Shown here: piece by piece, positions 17,140 to 25,737 of the stretch | How the letters are laid out: the number at the start of each line of letters is the position of its first letter | Position numbering within the stretch: the first letter of the stretch is position 1 | From: Ilyomonas sp965199905 | GTDB taxonomy: Bacteria > Bacteroidota > Bacteroidia > Chitinophagales > Chitinophagaceae | Assembly: GCA_965199905.1 (NCBI GenBank) | Contig: OZ241366.1 | Location: 1,302,001 to 1,366,000 of the forward strand | DNA: 64,000 bases | Direction of reading: 5' to 3' | Notes under the pieces: model-generated | Seen by the model: only the letters and a program-made list of their open reading frames with translations | What the model was told of the DNA's origin: nothing | The model's database searches: none | Made by a program: the position numbers and the translations under genes

Positions 17140-17196
17140 TTAAGTACGAATAAGTGTATAAAGTAGCTCAATCATTTTTCGGAACCTTTAACTGTG

Positions 17197-17231
17197 ATTG
17201 TTCTTTTCTTTACCTGAAAGAAAAGAACAAT
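17197..17231. repeat. 15-bp perfect inverted repeat between gnd and zwf
   Basis: The arms are 17197-17211 and 17217-17231 with loop ACCTG; every base pairs. The stem is mostly A/T and purine/pyrimidine-skewed (TTCTTTTCTTT against AAAGAAAAGAA). No T tract follows on the plus strand, so it is not a standard terminator; it could be a processing or attenuation hairpin. It abuts the partial intergenic repeat copy at 17238. Confidence 0.75.
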
Positions 17232-17237
17232 AAATTC

Positions 17238-17289
17238 GCGAATTGCAACAAGCGATACAGGAAAGCGAAGAACGATGATTACCAAAAAA
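17238..17289 (-). repeat. Partial copy of the 107-bp intergenic element
   Basis: About 52 bp matching one end of the element found in full at 18906, 41068, 44773, 48860 and 60781, including ACGATGATTACCAAAAA and the preceding AA-rich block. The hairpin-forming half is missing or too diverged. It is the only copy not placed 3' of a same-strand gene. Confidence 0.6.
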
Positions 17290-17308
17290 TCTAATTACAA
17301 ACATCATC

Positions 17309-18823
17309 ATGGCAAATAATAACAATAGTAATAAACGCCTTCGCCCGACCATACTTTTTATTTTTGGAGGCAGCGGCGATCTTAACAACCGCAAGCTTAC
17401 ACCCGCTTTATACAACCTTTATCTGGATGGATTTATGCCGGCTCAGTTTGCGATTGCAGGCATGGGAAGAAGCCCTTATGATGACGTTAAATACAACGAA
17501 CATTTACTACAAGGCATTAAAGATTTCTCGCGCCGGAAAGATGATGGCAATGGCAAGTGGAAAGACTTTTCGCAACGTAACCATTACCTGCAGATGGATG
17601 CTGAAAAAGATGAACGCTTCGATAAAATAGATGCATTTATCAAACAAAGACAACAGGAATGGAGTACTGAGCAAATCAATATTTTATTTTACATGGCAGT
17701 CGCTCCGCAACTGGTGCCTGATATTGCTAAGAAAATAGCCGACTTAAAATTACCGGACGATGCCACGCGCATCATTGTGGAAAAACCTTTTGGTCATGAT
17801 CTTACCAGCGCAAAAGAATTGAACAAACTGCTCAACAGCATGTTCGCCGAAGACCAGATTTATCGTATTGACCATTACCTCGGAAAAGAAACCGTACAAA
17901 ACATTCTTGCCCTGCGTTTTGCAAATGTTTTGCTTGAGCCTTTGTGGAATAATAAGTATATCGATCACGTGCAAATCACGGCTTCTGAAACGGTTGGTGT
18001 AGAAGACCGTGGCGGTTATTATGAGCAAAGTGGCGCGCTTCGCGATATGGTGCAAAATCACATTCTGCAACTGATGTGCATGGTGGCAATGGAGCCACCG
18101 ATTTCGTTTGATGCCAATGAAATCCGCAACAAAAAAGTAGATGTATTGAATGCCATTCGCGAGATAAAAAGACATGAAGTTGGCGAAACTGCTGTTCGCG
18201 GTCAGTACAGCGAAGGATACATGAAAGGCGAGAAAGTTAAGGGGTATCGCGAAGAGAAAAATGTAGCTTCCGAGTCTCCTGTTGAAACCTTCGCTGCGGT
18301 TAAGTTTTACATCGATAACTGGCGTTGGCAGAACGTGCCTTTTTACGTTCGCACCGGTAAATATTTACACGAGAAAACAACAGTTATTAATATTATTTTT
18401 AAACCGGCGCCAAGCTTTGCGTTTCCGGAAGAAGCCGCCGAAACCTGGCGCCGTAACAGGCTCACAATTGGCATTCAACCCGATATGTCTATCAAGCTTC
18501 GGTTTCAAAGTAAGCGTCCGGGACAAAGCATGTTGCTGAGCCCTGTTGATATGGTGTTCAATTACAGCAGCGACAGCAAAGAACAGCCGGAAGCGTACGA
18601 AACATTATTGCTCGATGCGATGGAAGGAAACGCTACACAGTTCCTTCGTGCCGACCAGGTAGAATCGAGCTGGAAAGCTGTGATGCCAATACTTGAAAAC
18701 TGGGAAGCGCGAACGCCAAGTTCGTTTCCGAATTATGCGCCCGATAGCTGGGGACCCGAAGATGCGGAAGCGCTCATTGCGAAGGATGGAAACAACTGGA
18801 TAACGCCATCCGGTAAGAAATAA
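17309..18823 (+). CDS. zwf: glucose-6-phosphate 1-dehydrogenase
   Basis: Oxidises glucose 6-phosphate to 6-phosphogluconolactone with NADP+, the entry step of the oxidative pentose phosphate pathway. At 504 residues it has normal length. The nucleotide loop is FGGSGDLNNRKL (19-30), IVEKPFGHDL lies near 156-165, and the active-site signature RIDHYLGKE is at 186-194, with His189 and Lys193 in catalytic and substrate-binding positions. ATG 17309 begins MANNNNSNKRLRPT, a polar leader before the fold. It lies downstream of gnd and is closed by a terminator 7 bp after the stop. No 6-phosphogluconolactonase gene follows. Confidence 0.97.
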   Translation: MANNNNSNKRLRPTILFIFGGSGDLNNRKLTPALYNLYLDGFMPAQFAIAGMGRSPYDDVKYNEHLLQGIKDFSRRKDDGNGKWKDFSQRNHYLQMDAEKDERFDKIDAFIKQRQQEWSTEQINILFYMAVAPQLVPDIAKKIADLKLPDDATRIIVEKPFGHDLTSAKELNKLLNSMFAEDQIYRIDHYLGKETVQNILALRFANVLLEPLWNNKYIDHVQITASETVGVEDRGGYYEQSGALRDMVQNHILQLMCMVAMEPPISFDANEIRNKKVDVLNAIREIKRHEVGETAVRGQYSEGYMKGEKVKGYREEKNVASESPVETFAAVKFYIDNWRWQNVPFYVRTGKYLHEKTTVINIIFKPAPSFAFPEEAAETWRRNRLTIGIQPDMSIKLRFQSKRPGQSMLLSPVDMVFNYSSDSKEQPEAYETLLLDAMEGNATQFLRADQVESSWKAVMPILENWEARTPSSFPNYAPDSWGPEDAEALIAKDGNNWITPSGKK

Positions 18824-18829
18824 AAAGAG

Positions 18830-18858
18830 AGTCCCGCTTGATTGCGGGATTTTTTTTG
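18830..18858 (+). terminator. Rho-independent terminator after zwf
   Basis: GTCCCGC and GCGGGAT around loop TTGATT form a 6-bp GC-rich stem (18832-18837 with 18844-18849) extended by G-T and A-T pairs, followed by eight T. Confidence 0.88.
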
Positions 18859-18905
18859 ATGCTATGAAGACGGGAAGGTGTAAAGAAATATAAATACAAA
18901 ATGAA

Positions 18906-19012
18906 GTTTTGGTAACCAGCGTCCTCTGCTTTTCTCATCGGCAGTTGTGCTTCTTGCGTGCCGAAGCAGCAAGAATCCTCCCATCAACGTTCGGGCAATG
19001 ATTGAGCGATGT
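18906..19012 (+). repeat. Full copy of the 107-bp intergenic element (zwf copy)
   Basis: Reads, in gene-sense direction, from GTTTTGGTAACCAGCG through CTTCTTGCGTGCCGAAGCAG to TCGGGCAATGATTGAGC. It begins 83 bp after the zwf stop and just beyond the zwf terminator. In this copy TTCTTGC pairs with GCAAGAA across the GTGCCGAAGCA loop, all Watson-Crick. It ends 27 bp before the HipA-like gene. Confidence 0.85.
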
Positions 19013-19039
19013 GCAACGATATAAAAAAACACAAGTTGA

Positions 19040-19840
19040 ATGAATGAACAAATACAACTGCGAACTGTTGATGTTACCCGGTATGTAACGCCGTTACGTG
19101 AAGGCGGTTCACTACCAGCCATCATAGAAGCAAGCGATAACTTCCTGTATGTACTCAAATTTCGTGGTGCGGGGCAAGGCATTAAAGTGTTGATTGCAGA
19201 ATTGATTGCCGGCGAATTAGCCCGGGCTTTAGGACTCAAAATACCGGAGCTTGTATTTGCCAATCTGGCTTCCGACTTCGGAAGAACTGAACCCGATGAA
19301 GAAATACAGGATTTGCTGAAAGCCAGTACAGGATTGAATCTTGCGCTGCACTACCTGCAAAGCTCTATCACTTTCGACCCGGTTGTAAATACCGTTGACG
19401 CAAAGCTTGCTTCGAAAATTGTCTGGCTCGATGCCTTTGTAATAAATGTAGACAGAACCGTGCGAAATACCAACATGCTGATGTGGCACAACGAGCTTTG
19501 GCTCATTGACAATGGCGCTGCGCTTTATGTTCATTATTCGTGGGACACGATGAAAGGGAAAAGTGAGAGTCCGTTTGTTCAAATTAAAGATCATGTGTTG
19601 CTGCCTTATGCAGAGGAATTAGCTGAAACCGACCGGGAAATTCATACACTTTTAGATTCATCCAATATATTTCAGAACATTGTAAACCAGATACCTGATG
19701 AGTGGCTCGCTGAAGCCGAGCCAGCACATATTTCAGCAGAAGAAAAAAGAAAAGCCTATTTCGATTTTCTTACCTCCCGTCTCTCCCATTCTTCCATTTT
19801 TGTAAACGAAGCAGCCCATGCCAGAGAAGCACTTGTTTGA
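19040..19840 (+). CDS. HipA-like kinase family protein
   Basis: A 266-residue protein with features of the HipA/PI3K-like kinase fold. A lysine in FLYVLKFRG (Lys40) sits where the ATP-binding lysine is expected. A catalytic-loop-like NVDRTVRNTNML (137-147) gives Asp138 and Asn143, and LIDNGAAL (156-162) resembles the metal-binding DxG segment. It is shorter than classical HipA (about 440 residues) and lacks an obvious HipB HTH partner. Its 3' end overlaps the DUF3037 gene by 23 bp in another frame, so the two are translated together. HipA-like proteins paired with DUF3037 recur in bacteria; the substrate is unknown. A toxin role is possible but not shown. Confidence 0.8.
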   Translation: MNEQIQLRTVDVTRYVTPLREGGSLPAIIEASDNFLYVLKFRGAGQGIKVLIAELIAGELARALGLKIPELVFANLASDFGRTEPDEEIQDLLKASTGLNLALHYLQSSITFDPVVNTVDAKLASKIVWLDAFVINVDRTVRNTNMLMWHNELWLIDNGAALYVHYSWDTMKGKSESPFVQIKDHVLLPYAEELAETDREIHTLLDSSNIFQNIVNQIPDEWLAEAEPAHISAEEKRKAYFDFLTSRLSHSSIFVNEAAHAREALV

Positions 19841-20201
19841 GTATGCCATCATCCGCGTGGTGCCCCGCGTAGAGCGTGAAGAGTTTCTGAATGTTGGCGT
19901 CATTATGTATTGCGCTTCGCAAAAATTTTTAAAGCTGGCTTACAATCTTGATGAAGACAGATTAAAGGCATTGTGCAGTCATCTCGATATCTGGGAATTG
20001 CTTGAAAGACTTCGCGGCTTTGAGAAAATATGCAACGCAACGAAAGATGGTGGACCGATTGCGCTGTTTCCCATTGCATCACGTTTTCGCTGGTTATCAG
20101 CTTCGCGAAGCACGATTATCCAGATATCTAAAATACATCCTGGTTTATGTGTTGACGCTAATGAAACCTTGCGGAAGCTAATGGTTGAAATGGTGTTATA
20201 A
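19818..20201 (+). CDS. DUF3037 family protein
   Basis: A 127-residue soluble protein with the DUF3037 signature FEYAIIRVVPRVEREEFLNV followed by GVIMYC near the N-terminus and FPIASRFRWLSASRSTIIQ later. Function unknown. The start codon lies within the last codons of the HipA-like kinase gene (23-bp overlap), pointing to a coupled two-gene module. No other candidate antitoxin gene is next to the kinase, so DUF3037 is the natural candidate for partner, modulator or substrate; this is inference. Confidence 0.88.
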   Translation: MPEKHLFEYAIIRVVPRVEREEFLNVGVIMYCASQKFLKLAYNLDEDRLKALCSHLDIWELLERLRGFEKICNATKDGGPIALFPIASRFRWLSASRSTIIQISKIHPGLCVDANETLRKLMVEMVL

Positions 20202-20212
20202 AAACAAAGAAT

Positions 20213-20731
20213 ATGGACTATATAACAATCAGGCAAATCTTAGTTGATGATATAAATAATTTACAAACCTTGGGAAGGCAAACTTTTATAGAATCATTTG
20301 GCATTTACAACACAAAAGAAAATTTAGAATCTTATCTCGATAAGGCTTTTTCTATCGAGAGCTTATCAAAGGAATTAACCCAAACAAACTCACACTGGTA
20401 TTATGCAGTAAGCGGATTAGAAAAAGTGGGTTACTTAAAAATAAATTTTGGTAATGCACAATCTGAATTTCAGAATGAGAGCACGATGGAAATAGAAAGA
20501 ATCTATGTCTTACAAGAATTTCAGGGAAAAAGCATCGGAAAACTATTGTTTGAAAAAGCCATTGCCGTTGCACGCAAACATGGCGTTTATTATGTATGGC
20601 TGGGCGTTTGGGAAAGGAACACAAAAGCAATAACCTTTTATAAGAAACATGGCTTTATAACTTTTGGCCGGCACAGCTTCTTCCTTGGTGATGATGAACA
20701 AACAGATTTGTTGATGAAACTTTCTCTATAA
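20213..20731 (+). CDS. GNAT family N-acetyltransferase
   Basis: A 172-residue acyl-CoA-dependent acetyltransferase. The acetyl-CoA-binding motif A is seen as IERIYVLQEFQGKSIGKLLF (about residues 92-111), matching the R/Q-x-x-G-x-G/A pattern, and motif B as WLGVWERNTKAITFYKKHGF (133-152). The C-terminal GRHSFFLGDDEQTDLLM is typical of the RimI/PhnO-like subgroup. Substrate not predictable. It starts 11 bp after the DUF3037 stop on the same strand, so it may be read from the same transcript, although no functional link is obvious. Confidence 0.92.
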   Translation: MDYITIRQILVDDINNLQTLGRQTFIESFGIYNTKENLESYLDKAFSIESLSKELTQTNSHWYYAVSGLEKVGYLKINFGNAQSEFQNESTMEIERIYVLQEFQGKSIGKLLFEKAIAVARKHGVYYVWLGVWERNTKAITFYKKHGFITFGRHSFFLGDDEQTDLLMKLSL

Positions 20732-20758
20732 CAAAAGATACACTTGTTGCTATATATC

Positions 20759-21049
20759 ATGGATGAACTCAGGAACACTTTTAAAACACTCATCAACCAA
20801 ACTCTTCCAGCAACTTTTCGATACCCGGTTTGCAACAATCATTGCTTCAACCGGATCATTCTTGATTGGTTGTTTGGGGATGCCTGGTATCATTACCTAA
20901 ATAAAAAAACAGCCATCAGTCAATTAAGCACGGAACAATTAGAAGCTGATATATCCCGCATGAATGCTTGGTTGACGAATGCAAATTTGCTTGTTGAAGA
21001 CAATTTGAAATCATTGGAATACAGAAGAAAGCTGAGGAATAATATTTAA
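20759..21049 (+). CDS. Hypothetical protein
   Basis: A 96-residue soluble protein from ATG 20759 (MDELRNTFKTLINQTLP); an in-frame TTG at 20744 is less likely. It has a run of aromatic and histidine residues (YPVCNNHCFNRIILDWLFGD, AWYHYL) and a charged helical C-terminus (LSTEQLEADISRMNAWL). I do not recognise the family. It follows the GNAT gene by 27 bp on the same strand and could be its co-transcribed partner. The composition looks like a real protein. Confidence 0.7.
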   Translation: MDELRNTFKTLINQTLPATFRYPVCNNHCFNRIILDWLFGDAWYHYLNKKTAISQLSTEQLEADISRMNAWLTNANLLVEDNLKSLEYRRKLRNNI

Positions 21050-21128
21050 ATTATCATCTTAAAAACTTCGACATCAAAATAAAATTGCCCCATAAAAAGA
21101 AGCAATTTTAAATAGAAATACAATTGTT

Positions 21129-21860
21129 TTAAAACTTCAGCGCCAATCCACCACTTGCTATGTATTTGCCATAACCAGCCTCGAGGAAAATTCCTGCCCG
21201 TTGCGACAAGTTGAATTTAGCACCTAAAGAAACCTGGTAAGCCAGGTTGGCAGGCGACTCAACTCCATTTGTTTTTGAACCATCTGCATTTGTAAAGTCC
21301 TGCGTCCAGTTTTGATAACCGATAGCTGTGCGCAGGTAAGGAGAAACAGCACGGGTTCTTGTGGGGAAATAGGAAACCACATTCAGCATCAGGCTCCAGT
21401 TTTCATAATGACCAGTCATATCAGCTTGCGCGCTGTTATTGTCAAATGAGTAATACGGCTGGCTTACTTTACCATAAGTTCCCATGATACCCACACTCAT
21501 TAAGCGGGCAAACTGGTAATCAATAGTACCTGTAAAAGGTCCGGTTTGGTTTGCGACGGTTCCTCTGTAAAGACCAACAAACTCAGGAAAATATTGATTG
21601 TCAAGGTTTGGAAAACCATAGCCGGCACTAATGTTTACACTCGGTTGAAAAGCAGGTTGCTTGTTCTCACGATTGCCGTATGTACCGCGAACCCTCGTTC
21701 TTCCATAACCGCCATTAAAGCGACCGTAACCGCCGCCGCCACGTATGCGCCCGTAACCACGTCCATAACCCGGGTGACCAATAATAATGGTTCCGCGCAC
21801 CTGCGCATCGGCAATATATGAGGCGGCTGCCAGCAACAACATCAACACAATTCGTTTCAT
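21129..21860 (-). CDS. Outer membrane beta-barrel protein with Gly/Arg/Tyr-rich N-terminal region
   Basis: A 243-residue exported protein. The signal peptide MKRIVLMLLLAAASYIADAQ ends with the AQ cleavage pattern common in Bacteroidota. Residues 25-60 form a low-complexity stretch of GYGR and GGGGYGR units. From about residue 75 to the end, alternating hydrophobic/polar strands (INISAGYGFP-like start, YQFARLMSVGIMGTYG, ISLGAKFNLSQRAGIFLEAG-like) and a terminal GLALKF match small outer-membrane barrels of the OmpX/PorT type. Ligand and role unknown. Monocistronic, between the 20.2-21.0 kb genes and ftsK. Confidence 0.85.
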   Translation of the reverse strand: MKRIVLMLLLAAASYIADAQVRGTIIIGHPGYGRGYGRIRGGGGYGRFNGGYGRTRVRGTYGNRENKQPAFQPSVNISAGYGFPNLDNQYFPEFVGLYRGTVANQTGPFTGTIDYQFARLMSVGIMGTYGKVSQPYYSFDNNSAQADMTGHYENWSLMLNVVSYFPTRTRAVSPYLRTAIGYQNWTQDFTNADGSKTNGVESPANLAYQVSLGAKFNLSQRAGIFLEAGYGKYIASGGLALKF

Positions 21861-22051
21861 CTTATTTTGTTTTATATCAAGATGGAATTGGTAGAATAAA
21901 GTTTAATGAAGTTTTTTCCGCAAAAATGAGAAGGCGCAAAGTTTTTTTAAAGGAGAAATAGATTAGATATAACGATGACGCTTTATGCAATGAAAAAGCA
22001 AAAAGATTTTGTAACTCTCTTTGTGCTTTTGCGCTCTTGTGGCAATAAAAA

Positions 22052-24715
22052 CTATATCATAGTATCTAAAATTTCAATCAATTCACTATCGGTTTTCACC
22101 AACACTTCTCTGGCTTTACTGCCAAGATTTTTACCAACAATACCTGCCGCTTCCAGTTGATCCATTAAGCGACCAGCGCGGTTGTAGCCAAGCTTCATTT
22201 TGCGCTGGATTAATGAAGTGCTTCCAATCTGGTTAGCGACAATTAATTTTGCTGCATCTTCAAATAAAGGATCTCTGTCAGAGGCATCAAAGTCTTTACC
22301 TGCCAGTTCTTTTTCATCTTCAAACTCAGGTAAGAAATATTGCTCAGGAAAATTTTCCTGGTAGCCAATAAATTCAGCAATCTTCTCAACTTCCGGTGTA
22401 TCAACAAACGCACATTGCAAGCGCGTAATTTCACCGTTATAGCTGATGAGCATATCGCCCTTGCCAATCAATTGTTCAGCACCACCGGCATCAAGAATAG
22501 TGCGGCTATCAATCTTGCTGGATACTTTAAAAGCAATACGCGCCGGGAAGTTTGCTTTGATTGTACCCGTAATAATATTTACCGAAGGCCGTTGCGTAGC
22601 AATAATTAAGTGAATACCAACTGCGCGGGCAAGTTGAGCCAGACGGGCAATCGGCATTTCTACTTCTTTGCCGGCAGTCATAATAAGGTCGGCAAATTCG
22701 TCAACTACCAACACAATAAATGGTAAGAACTGATGACCTTTTTGTGGATTTAAACGACGTTTTACAAACTTTTCGTTATACTCTTTTATGTTGCGGCAAC
22801 CCGCTTCCTTCAACAAATCGTAGCGGTTATCCATCTCGATACAAAGCGCATTCAAAGTGTAAATCACCTTTTTTGTATCGGTAATAATTGACTCTTCTTC
22901 GCCTGGCAATTTGGCTAAGAAATGACGTTCGATTACACGGTACAAACTCAACTCTACTTTCTTTGGATCAACCAATACAAACTTGAGTTGTGAAGGATGT
23001 TTTTTATATAATAAGGAAACAAGCAGCGTATTAATACCTACCGATTTTCCTTGTCCGGTTGCGCCAGCCATGAGCAAGTGAGGCATAGAAGCGAGATCAA
23101 CAATAAAGTTTTCGTTGTCGATTTTTTTACCGATAGCTATCGGCAATGAGAACGCGTTATTCTGAAATTTTTCCGAAGCCAGCAATGTCTTCATACTCAC
23201 GACTGTCTTACGAACATTCGGCACTTCAATACCAATTGTTCCTTTACCGGGAATCGGCGCGATGATGCGAATGCCAAGCGCAGCAAGGCTTAGCGCAATA
23301 TCATCTTCCAGGTTTTTTATACGGCTGATGCGCACGCCGGGTGCCGGAATAATCTCATAAAGCGTTACGGTTGGTCCAACAGTGGCTGATATTTTCTGAA
23401 TGGCAATATCATAGTTCTTAAGCGTTTCAATAATCTGGTTTTTATTGTCTTCCAGTTCCTCTGCATCGTGAACTATTTTTTCGCTGCCATGCGTTTCGAG
23501 TAAATCAAGCGTCGGATATTTATAATCTTTGATGTCAAGAACAGGATCGTAATCTGTTTGCGGAGCCGGCATTGGCGAAACAGTTAAAGCTGCAATCGAT
23601 TCTTCAGCCGTTTCATTGTCCAGTATTTCTTTTATTTCGAGAGAAGGGCGTTCCGTTATTTCTCTTTTTGAATCTGGCTTTGAGGTTACCGGATTGGCTG
23701 AAGGTTGATAGAATGTCGGCAATTCATCTACACCAAAATCTTCACCATCTGCATATAAATCATTAACGATAAACTCCGGTTCGTCTTTCAAAAATAAGCG
23801 GGCTGTGTTCCTTTCGCCGTTTCCTTTTTCATTGATATCCTTCTCTTCGTCAATAACGGAAGCAGCGGGTTTCTTTTTTTCGATCAATACAAATTCGGTC
23901 TCCGGTTGTTCAGCCTGCTTTGGCATAATGACGGATATACCATTGCCATTTCCACGCAGAATATTGGGTGTTTCTTCTTCCTTTTCTTCAGGCTGAGCTA
24001 TACTTTCTTTTGGTTTATAATCTGCAAATGGTTCTTCCGCAGAGGTATATGGTGGTGCCGCTGTTGCAGCTATTGGTTTAATTTCCTTTTTGCGTTCGGG
24101 TAATTTGAAAGTTGGATTGAAACGCCATATGACATAAATAAAAGCCATAAAAGAAAGCAGTGCACCTGTGCCGATACTGCCAATCCATTTCACCAGCCAT
24201 GCTTCAATCATTTCGCCCATGGCACCGCCCCAGGAGAAAGATGCGCCACTTGAAAAAAATGAAAGCGTTACTGATATTACCAGCAAGCCCACGATGATAT
24301 ATCTGATATTGCGAAGCAGGCTGAATACTTTTTTATCCAGCAACAGGTTTGTACCTGCTACAAAGCAAAAAGAACAAAACAGATAGGCAGCCAAACCAAA
24401 CCCGTAACTCATAAGGTTGTAGGCTGTATAAGCACCAAGAACTCCCAATAAATTGCTGACAGAAACATCGGAAGTGCTAAAAATTCTGATGCCCCATTGT
24501 TGCACTTTATCCTGATCTTCCTGCCAGGTAAACAAGTAAGAAGTAAACGCGATGAACAAGAATAAACAAACCAACAGGCTTAGAGCGCCCAGTATTTTTC
24601 TTGTGCGATCGTCCTTGGCAACTTCAGTTAAAGTGACTTCAGTCTCATTATCCGCCCGCATCTCCTCTGGTTTCGGTGCCACAGGCTCAGCTTTCTTTTT
24701 TATCCGGTTGGCCAT
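22052..24715 (-). CDS. ftsK: DNA translocase FtsK
   Basis: A septum-located DNA pump that clears chromosomes from the closing division site and activates XerCD recombination at dif. It is 887 residues from ATG 24715 (MANRIKKKAEP); an in-frame TTG two codons earlier is less likely. Four membrane spans fill about residues 40-195, followed by a variable acidic linker (200-430), the motor domain with Walker A GATGQGKSVG near residue 550 and Walker B FIVLVVDEFADLI, and a winged-helix gamma domain at about 825-885 (STSLIQRKMKLGYNRAGRLM) that reads KOPS sites. The TAnnTTTG element at 24735 suits this start. Confidence 0.96.
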   Translation of the reverse strand: MANRIKKKAEPVAPKPEEMRADNETEVTLTEVAKDDRTRKILGALSLLVCLFLFIAFTSYLFTWQEDQDKVQQWGIRIFSTSDVSVSNLLGVLGAYTAYNLMSYGFGLAAYLFCSFCFVAGTNLLLDKKVFSLLRNIRYIIVGLLVISVTLSFFSSGASFSWGGAMGEMIEAWLVKWIGSIGTGALLSFMAFIYVIWRFNPTFKLPERKKEIKPIAATAAPPYTSAEEPFADYKPKESIAQPEEKEEETPNILRGNGNGISVIMPKQAEQPETEFVLIEKKKPAASVIDEEKDINEKGNGERNTARLFLKDEPEFIVNDLYADGEDFGVDELPTFYQPSANPVTSKPDSKREITERPSLEIKEILDNETAEESIAALTVSPMPAPQTDYDPVLDIKDYKYPTLDLLETHGSEKIVHDAEELEDNKNQIIETLKNYDIAIQKISATVGPTVTLYEIIPAPGVRISRIKNLEDDIALSLAALGIRIIAPIPGKGTIGIEVPNVRKTVVSMKTLLASEKFQNNAFSLPIAIGKKIDNENFIVDLASMPHLLMAGATGQGKSVGINTLLVSLLYKKHPSQLKFVLVDPKKVELSLYRVIERHFLAKLPGEEESIITDTKKVIYTLNALCIEMDNRYDLLKEAGCRNIKEYNEKFVKRRLNPQKGHQFLPFIVLVVDEFADLIMTAGKEVEMPIARLAQLARAVGIHLIIATQRPSVNIITGTIKANFPARIAFKVSSKIDSRTILDAGGAEQLIGKGDMLISYNGEITRLQCAFVDTPEVEKIAEFIGYQENFPEQYFLPEFEDEKELAGKDFDASDRDPLFEDAAKLIVANQIGSTSLIQRKMKLGYNRAGRLMDQLEAAGIVGKNLGSKAREVLVKTDSELIEILDTMI

Positions 24716-24734
24716 AATCAATAGTCGTGGTTCG

Positions 24735-24742
24735 CAAACCTA
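24735..24742 (-). promoter_or_regulatory. -7 promoter element TAGGTTTG upstream of ftsK
   Basis: An exact TAnnTTTG match on the minus strand, 20 bp before the ATG at 24715. The predicted transcript start is near 24728. Confidence 0.55.
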
Positions 24743-24844
24743 CCGGATAAACGAAATTTTGCCAAGCATCTGTATAAAGAAATGAGGGAAAAAAAGAACA
24801 CACAACAACAGAAAAGAGAGAAAAAGGAAAGTATGAAGGAAAAT

Positions 24845-25060
24845 TCAGGCAAACAGGTTAACAAACAAGAGTACAACCAAAACACTGATAACAATAAAAC
24901 AGAAAACAACGTTGCGGCGTCGGTCTATAATTTCAGAAACGCGCCCGCTATACCTTATTTTATGCAGCCGTTTCCGGTTGATAAAAACCAGCCATAAGAA
25001 AAAGCAGATAAGCAGGCTTATCCCCCAGGGAACTATTTGTTTCAGTAAGTCTAATATCAT
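24845..25060 (-). CDS. Possible small two-span membrane protein
   Basis: A 71-residue ORF from ATG 25060. It reads as a membrane span (IVPWGISLLICFFLWLVFI), a very basic loop (NRKRLHKIRYSGRVSEIIDR), a second span (VVFCFIVISVLVVLLFVNLF) and a stop. The basic loop between two spans obeys the positive-inside rule, which favours a real protein. It lies 130 bp upstream of the ftsK start on the same strand, with the ftsK promoter in between. No family recognised. A chance ORF in AT-rich DNA remains possible. Confidence 0.4.
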   Translation of the reverse strand: MILDLLKQIVPWGISLLICFFLWLVFINRKRLHKIRYSGRVSEIIDRRRNVVFCFIVISVLVVLLFVNLFA

Positions 25061-25681
25061 AGTACTGCAGCTTTAACACTATTAGGCAGCATGCACATTT
25101 TAAGCGCTTTTAGTAAAAAACTTATTGTTTGAATAGCGGCAGCCAATCGCGATTACCCGAAACGAAAATGTTATACAAACGTAAAAATAAAAAAAATTGT
25201 TTTAGCAAATTTGGCAAAAGCTTATTATCTATTTTAATTATTAACTTCCTGAATGCACAACATAACTGGACTTTAACCCAATCACCCGGCGATGCGGTAA
25301 ACAGCGCCGGTAACTTAATTTGTTGTGTACCAGATTTATAAACATCTTCTCCAGTAACAGCATTGTTTTGCAATGTCAACGTTCGTATAATACCACTATG
25401 AAAAATAATTAGCGGCGTCACCGCAATCTTCAATGCGAGGTGGTGATGAATAACCGATAGAAAATTGAGTAAGATTAATGCCTGATTGCGCATAGTATGT
25501 ATGCAGAAAGGCATAGCAAAACTACTAAGTAAAGTTTTTTATAGAAGGAAGATTTTAATGAATGAACAAGAGAAAGAAACAACAACCGTTTGAAAAAAAA
25601 GCAAAAAAACTTCGCAATCTTCTTTGTGCGGAACTTCTTTTATTTAGGTGATTTAAAGACTAAGCGAATCTATAATCATGC
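25061..25681. other. Intergenic stretch without a supported gene
   Basis: About 620 bp of AT-rich sequence between the small membrane ORF and the sprA terminator. Two opposed reading frames of 130 (minus, 25122-25514) and 70 (plus, 25129-25341) residues overlap each other; neither has a recognisable domain or a convincing start. No repeat copy, tRNA or terminator was found apart from the hairpin that follows. Confidence 0.6.
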
Positions 25682-25718
25682 AAAACGCGGTCAGGGCTTT
25701 AAAGCCTGACCGCGTTTG
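25682..25718 (-). terminator. Terminator hairpin after sprA
   Basis: Arms 25683-25700 and 25701-25717 (AAACGCGGTCAGGGCTTT against AAAGCCTGACCGCGTTT) form a 17-bp stem with one bulged base and almost no loop; a short U run follows on the minus strand. It starts about 20 bp after the sprA stop. Confidence 0.8.
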
Positions 25719-25737
25719 TAAATAACATAGCAACATA

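Noticed and set aside
21970..22045. CTTTGTGCTTTTGCGCTC-type sequence after ftsK, similar to phrases common in Bacteroidota spacers
   Set aside because: Only one copy in the window and no defined boundary, so no repeat was called.
24782..24997. Plus-strand Lys/Gln/Asn-rich 71-residue frame opposite the small membrane ORF
   Set aside because: Low-complexity, extends from the ftsK promoter area, and the opposite frame gives a more protein-like product.
25122..25514. 130-residue minus-strand reading frame, with a 70-residue plus-strand frame over the same DNA
   Set aside because: No recognisable domain, atypical composition and mutual overlap; probably chance open frames in AT-rich spacer.
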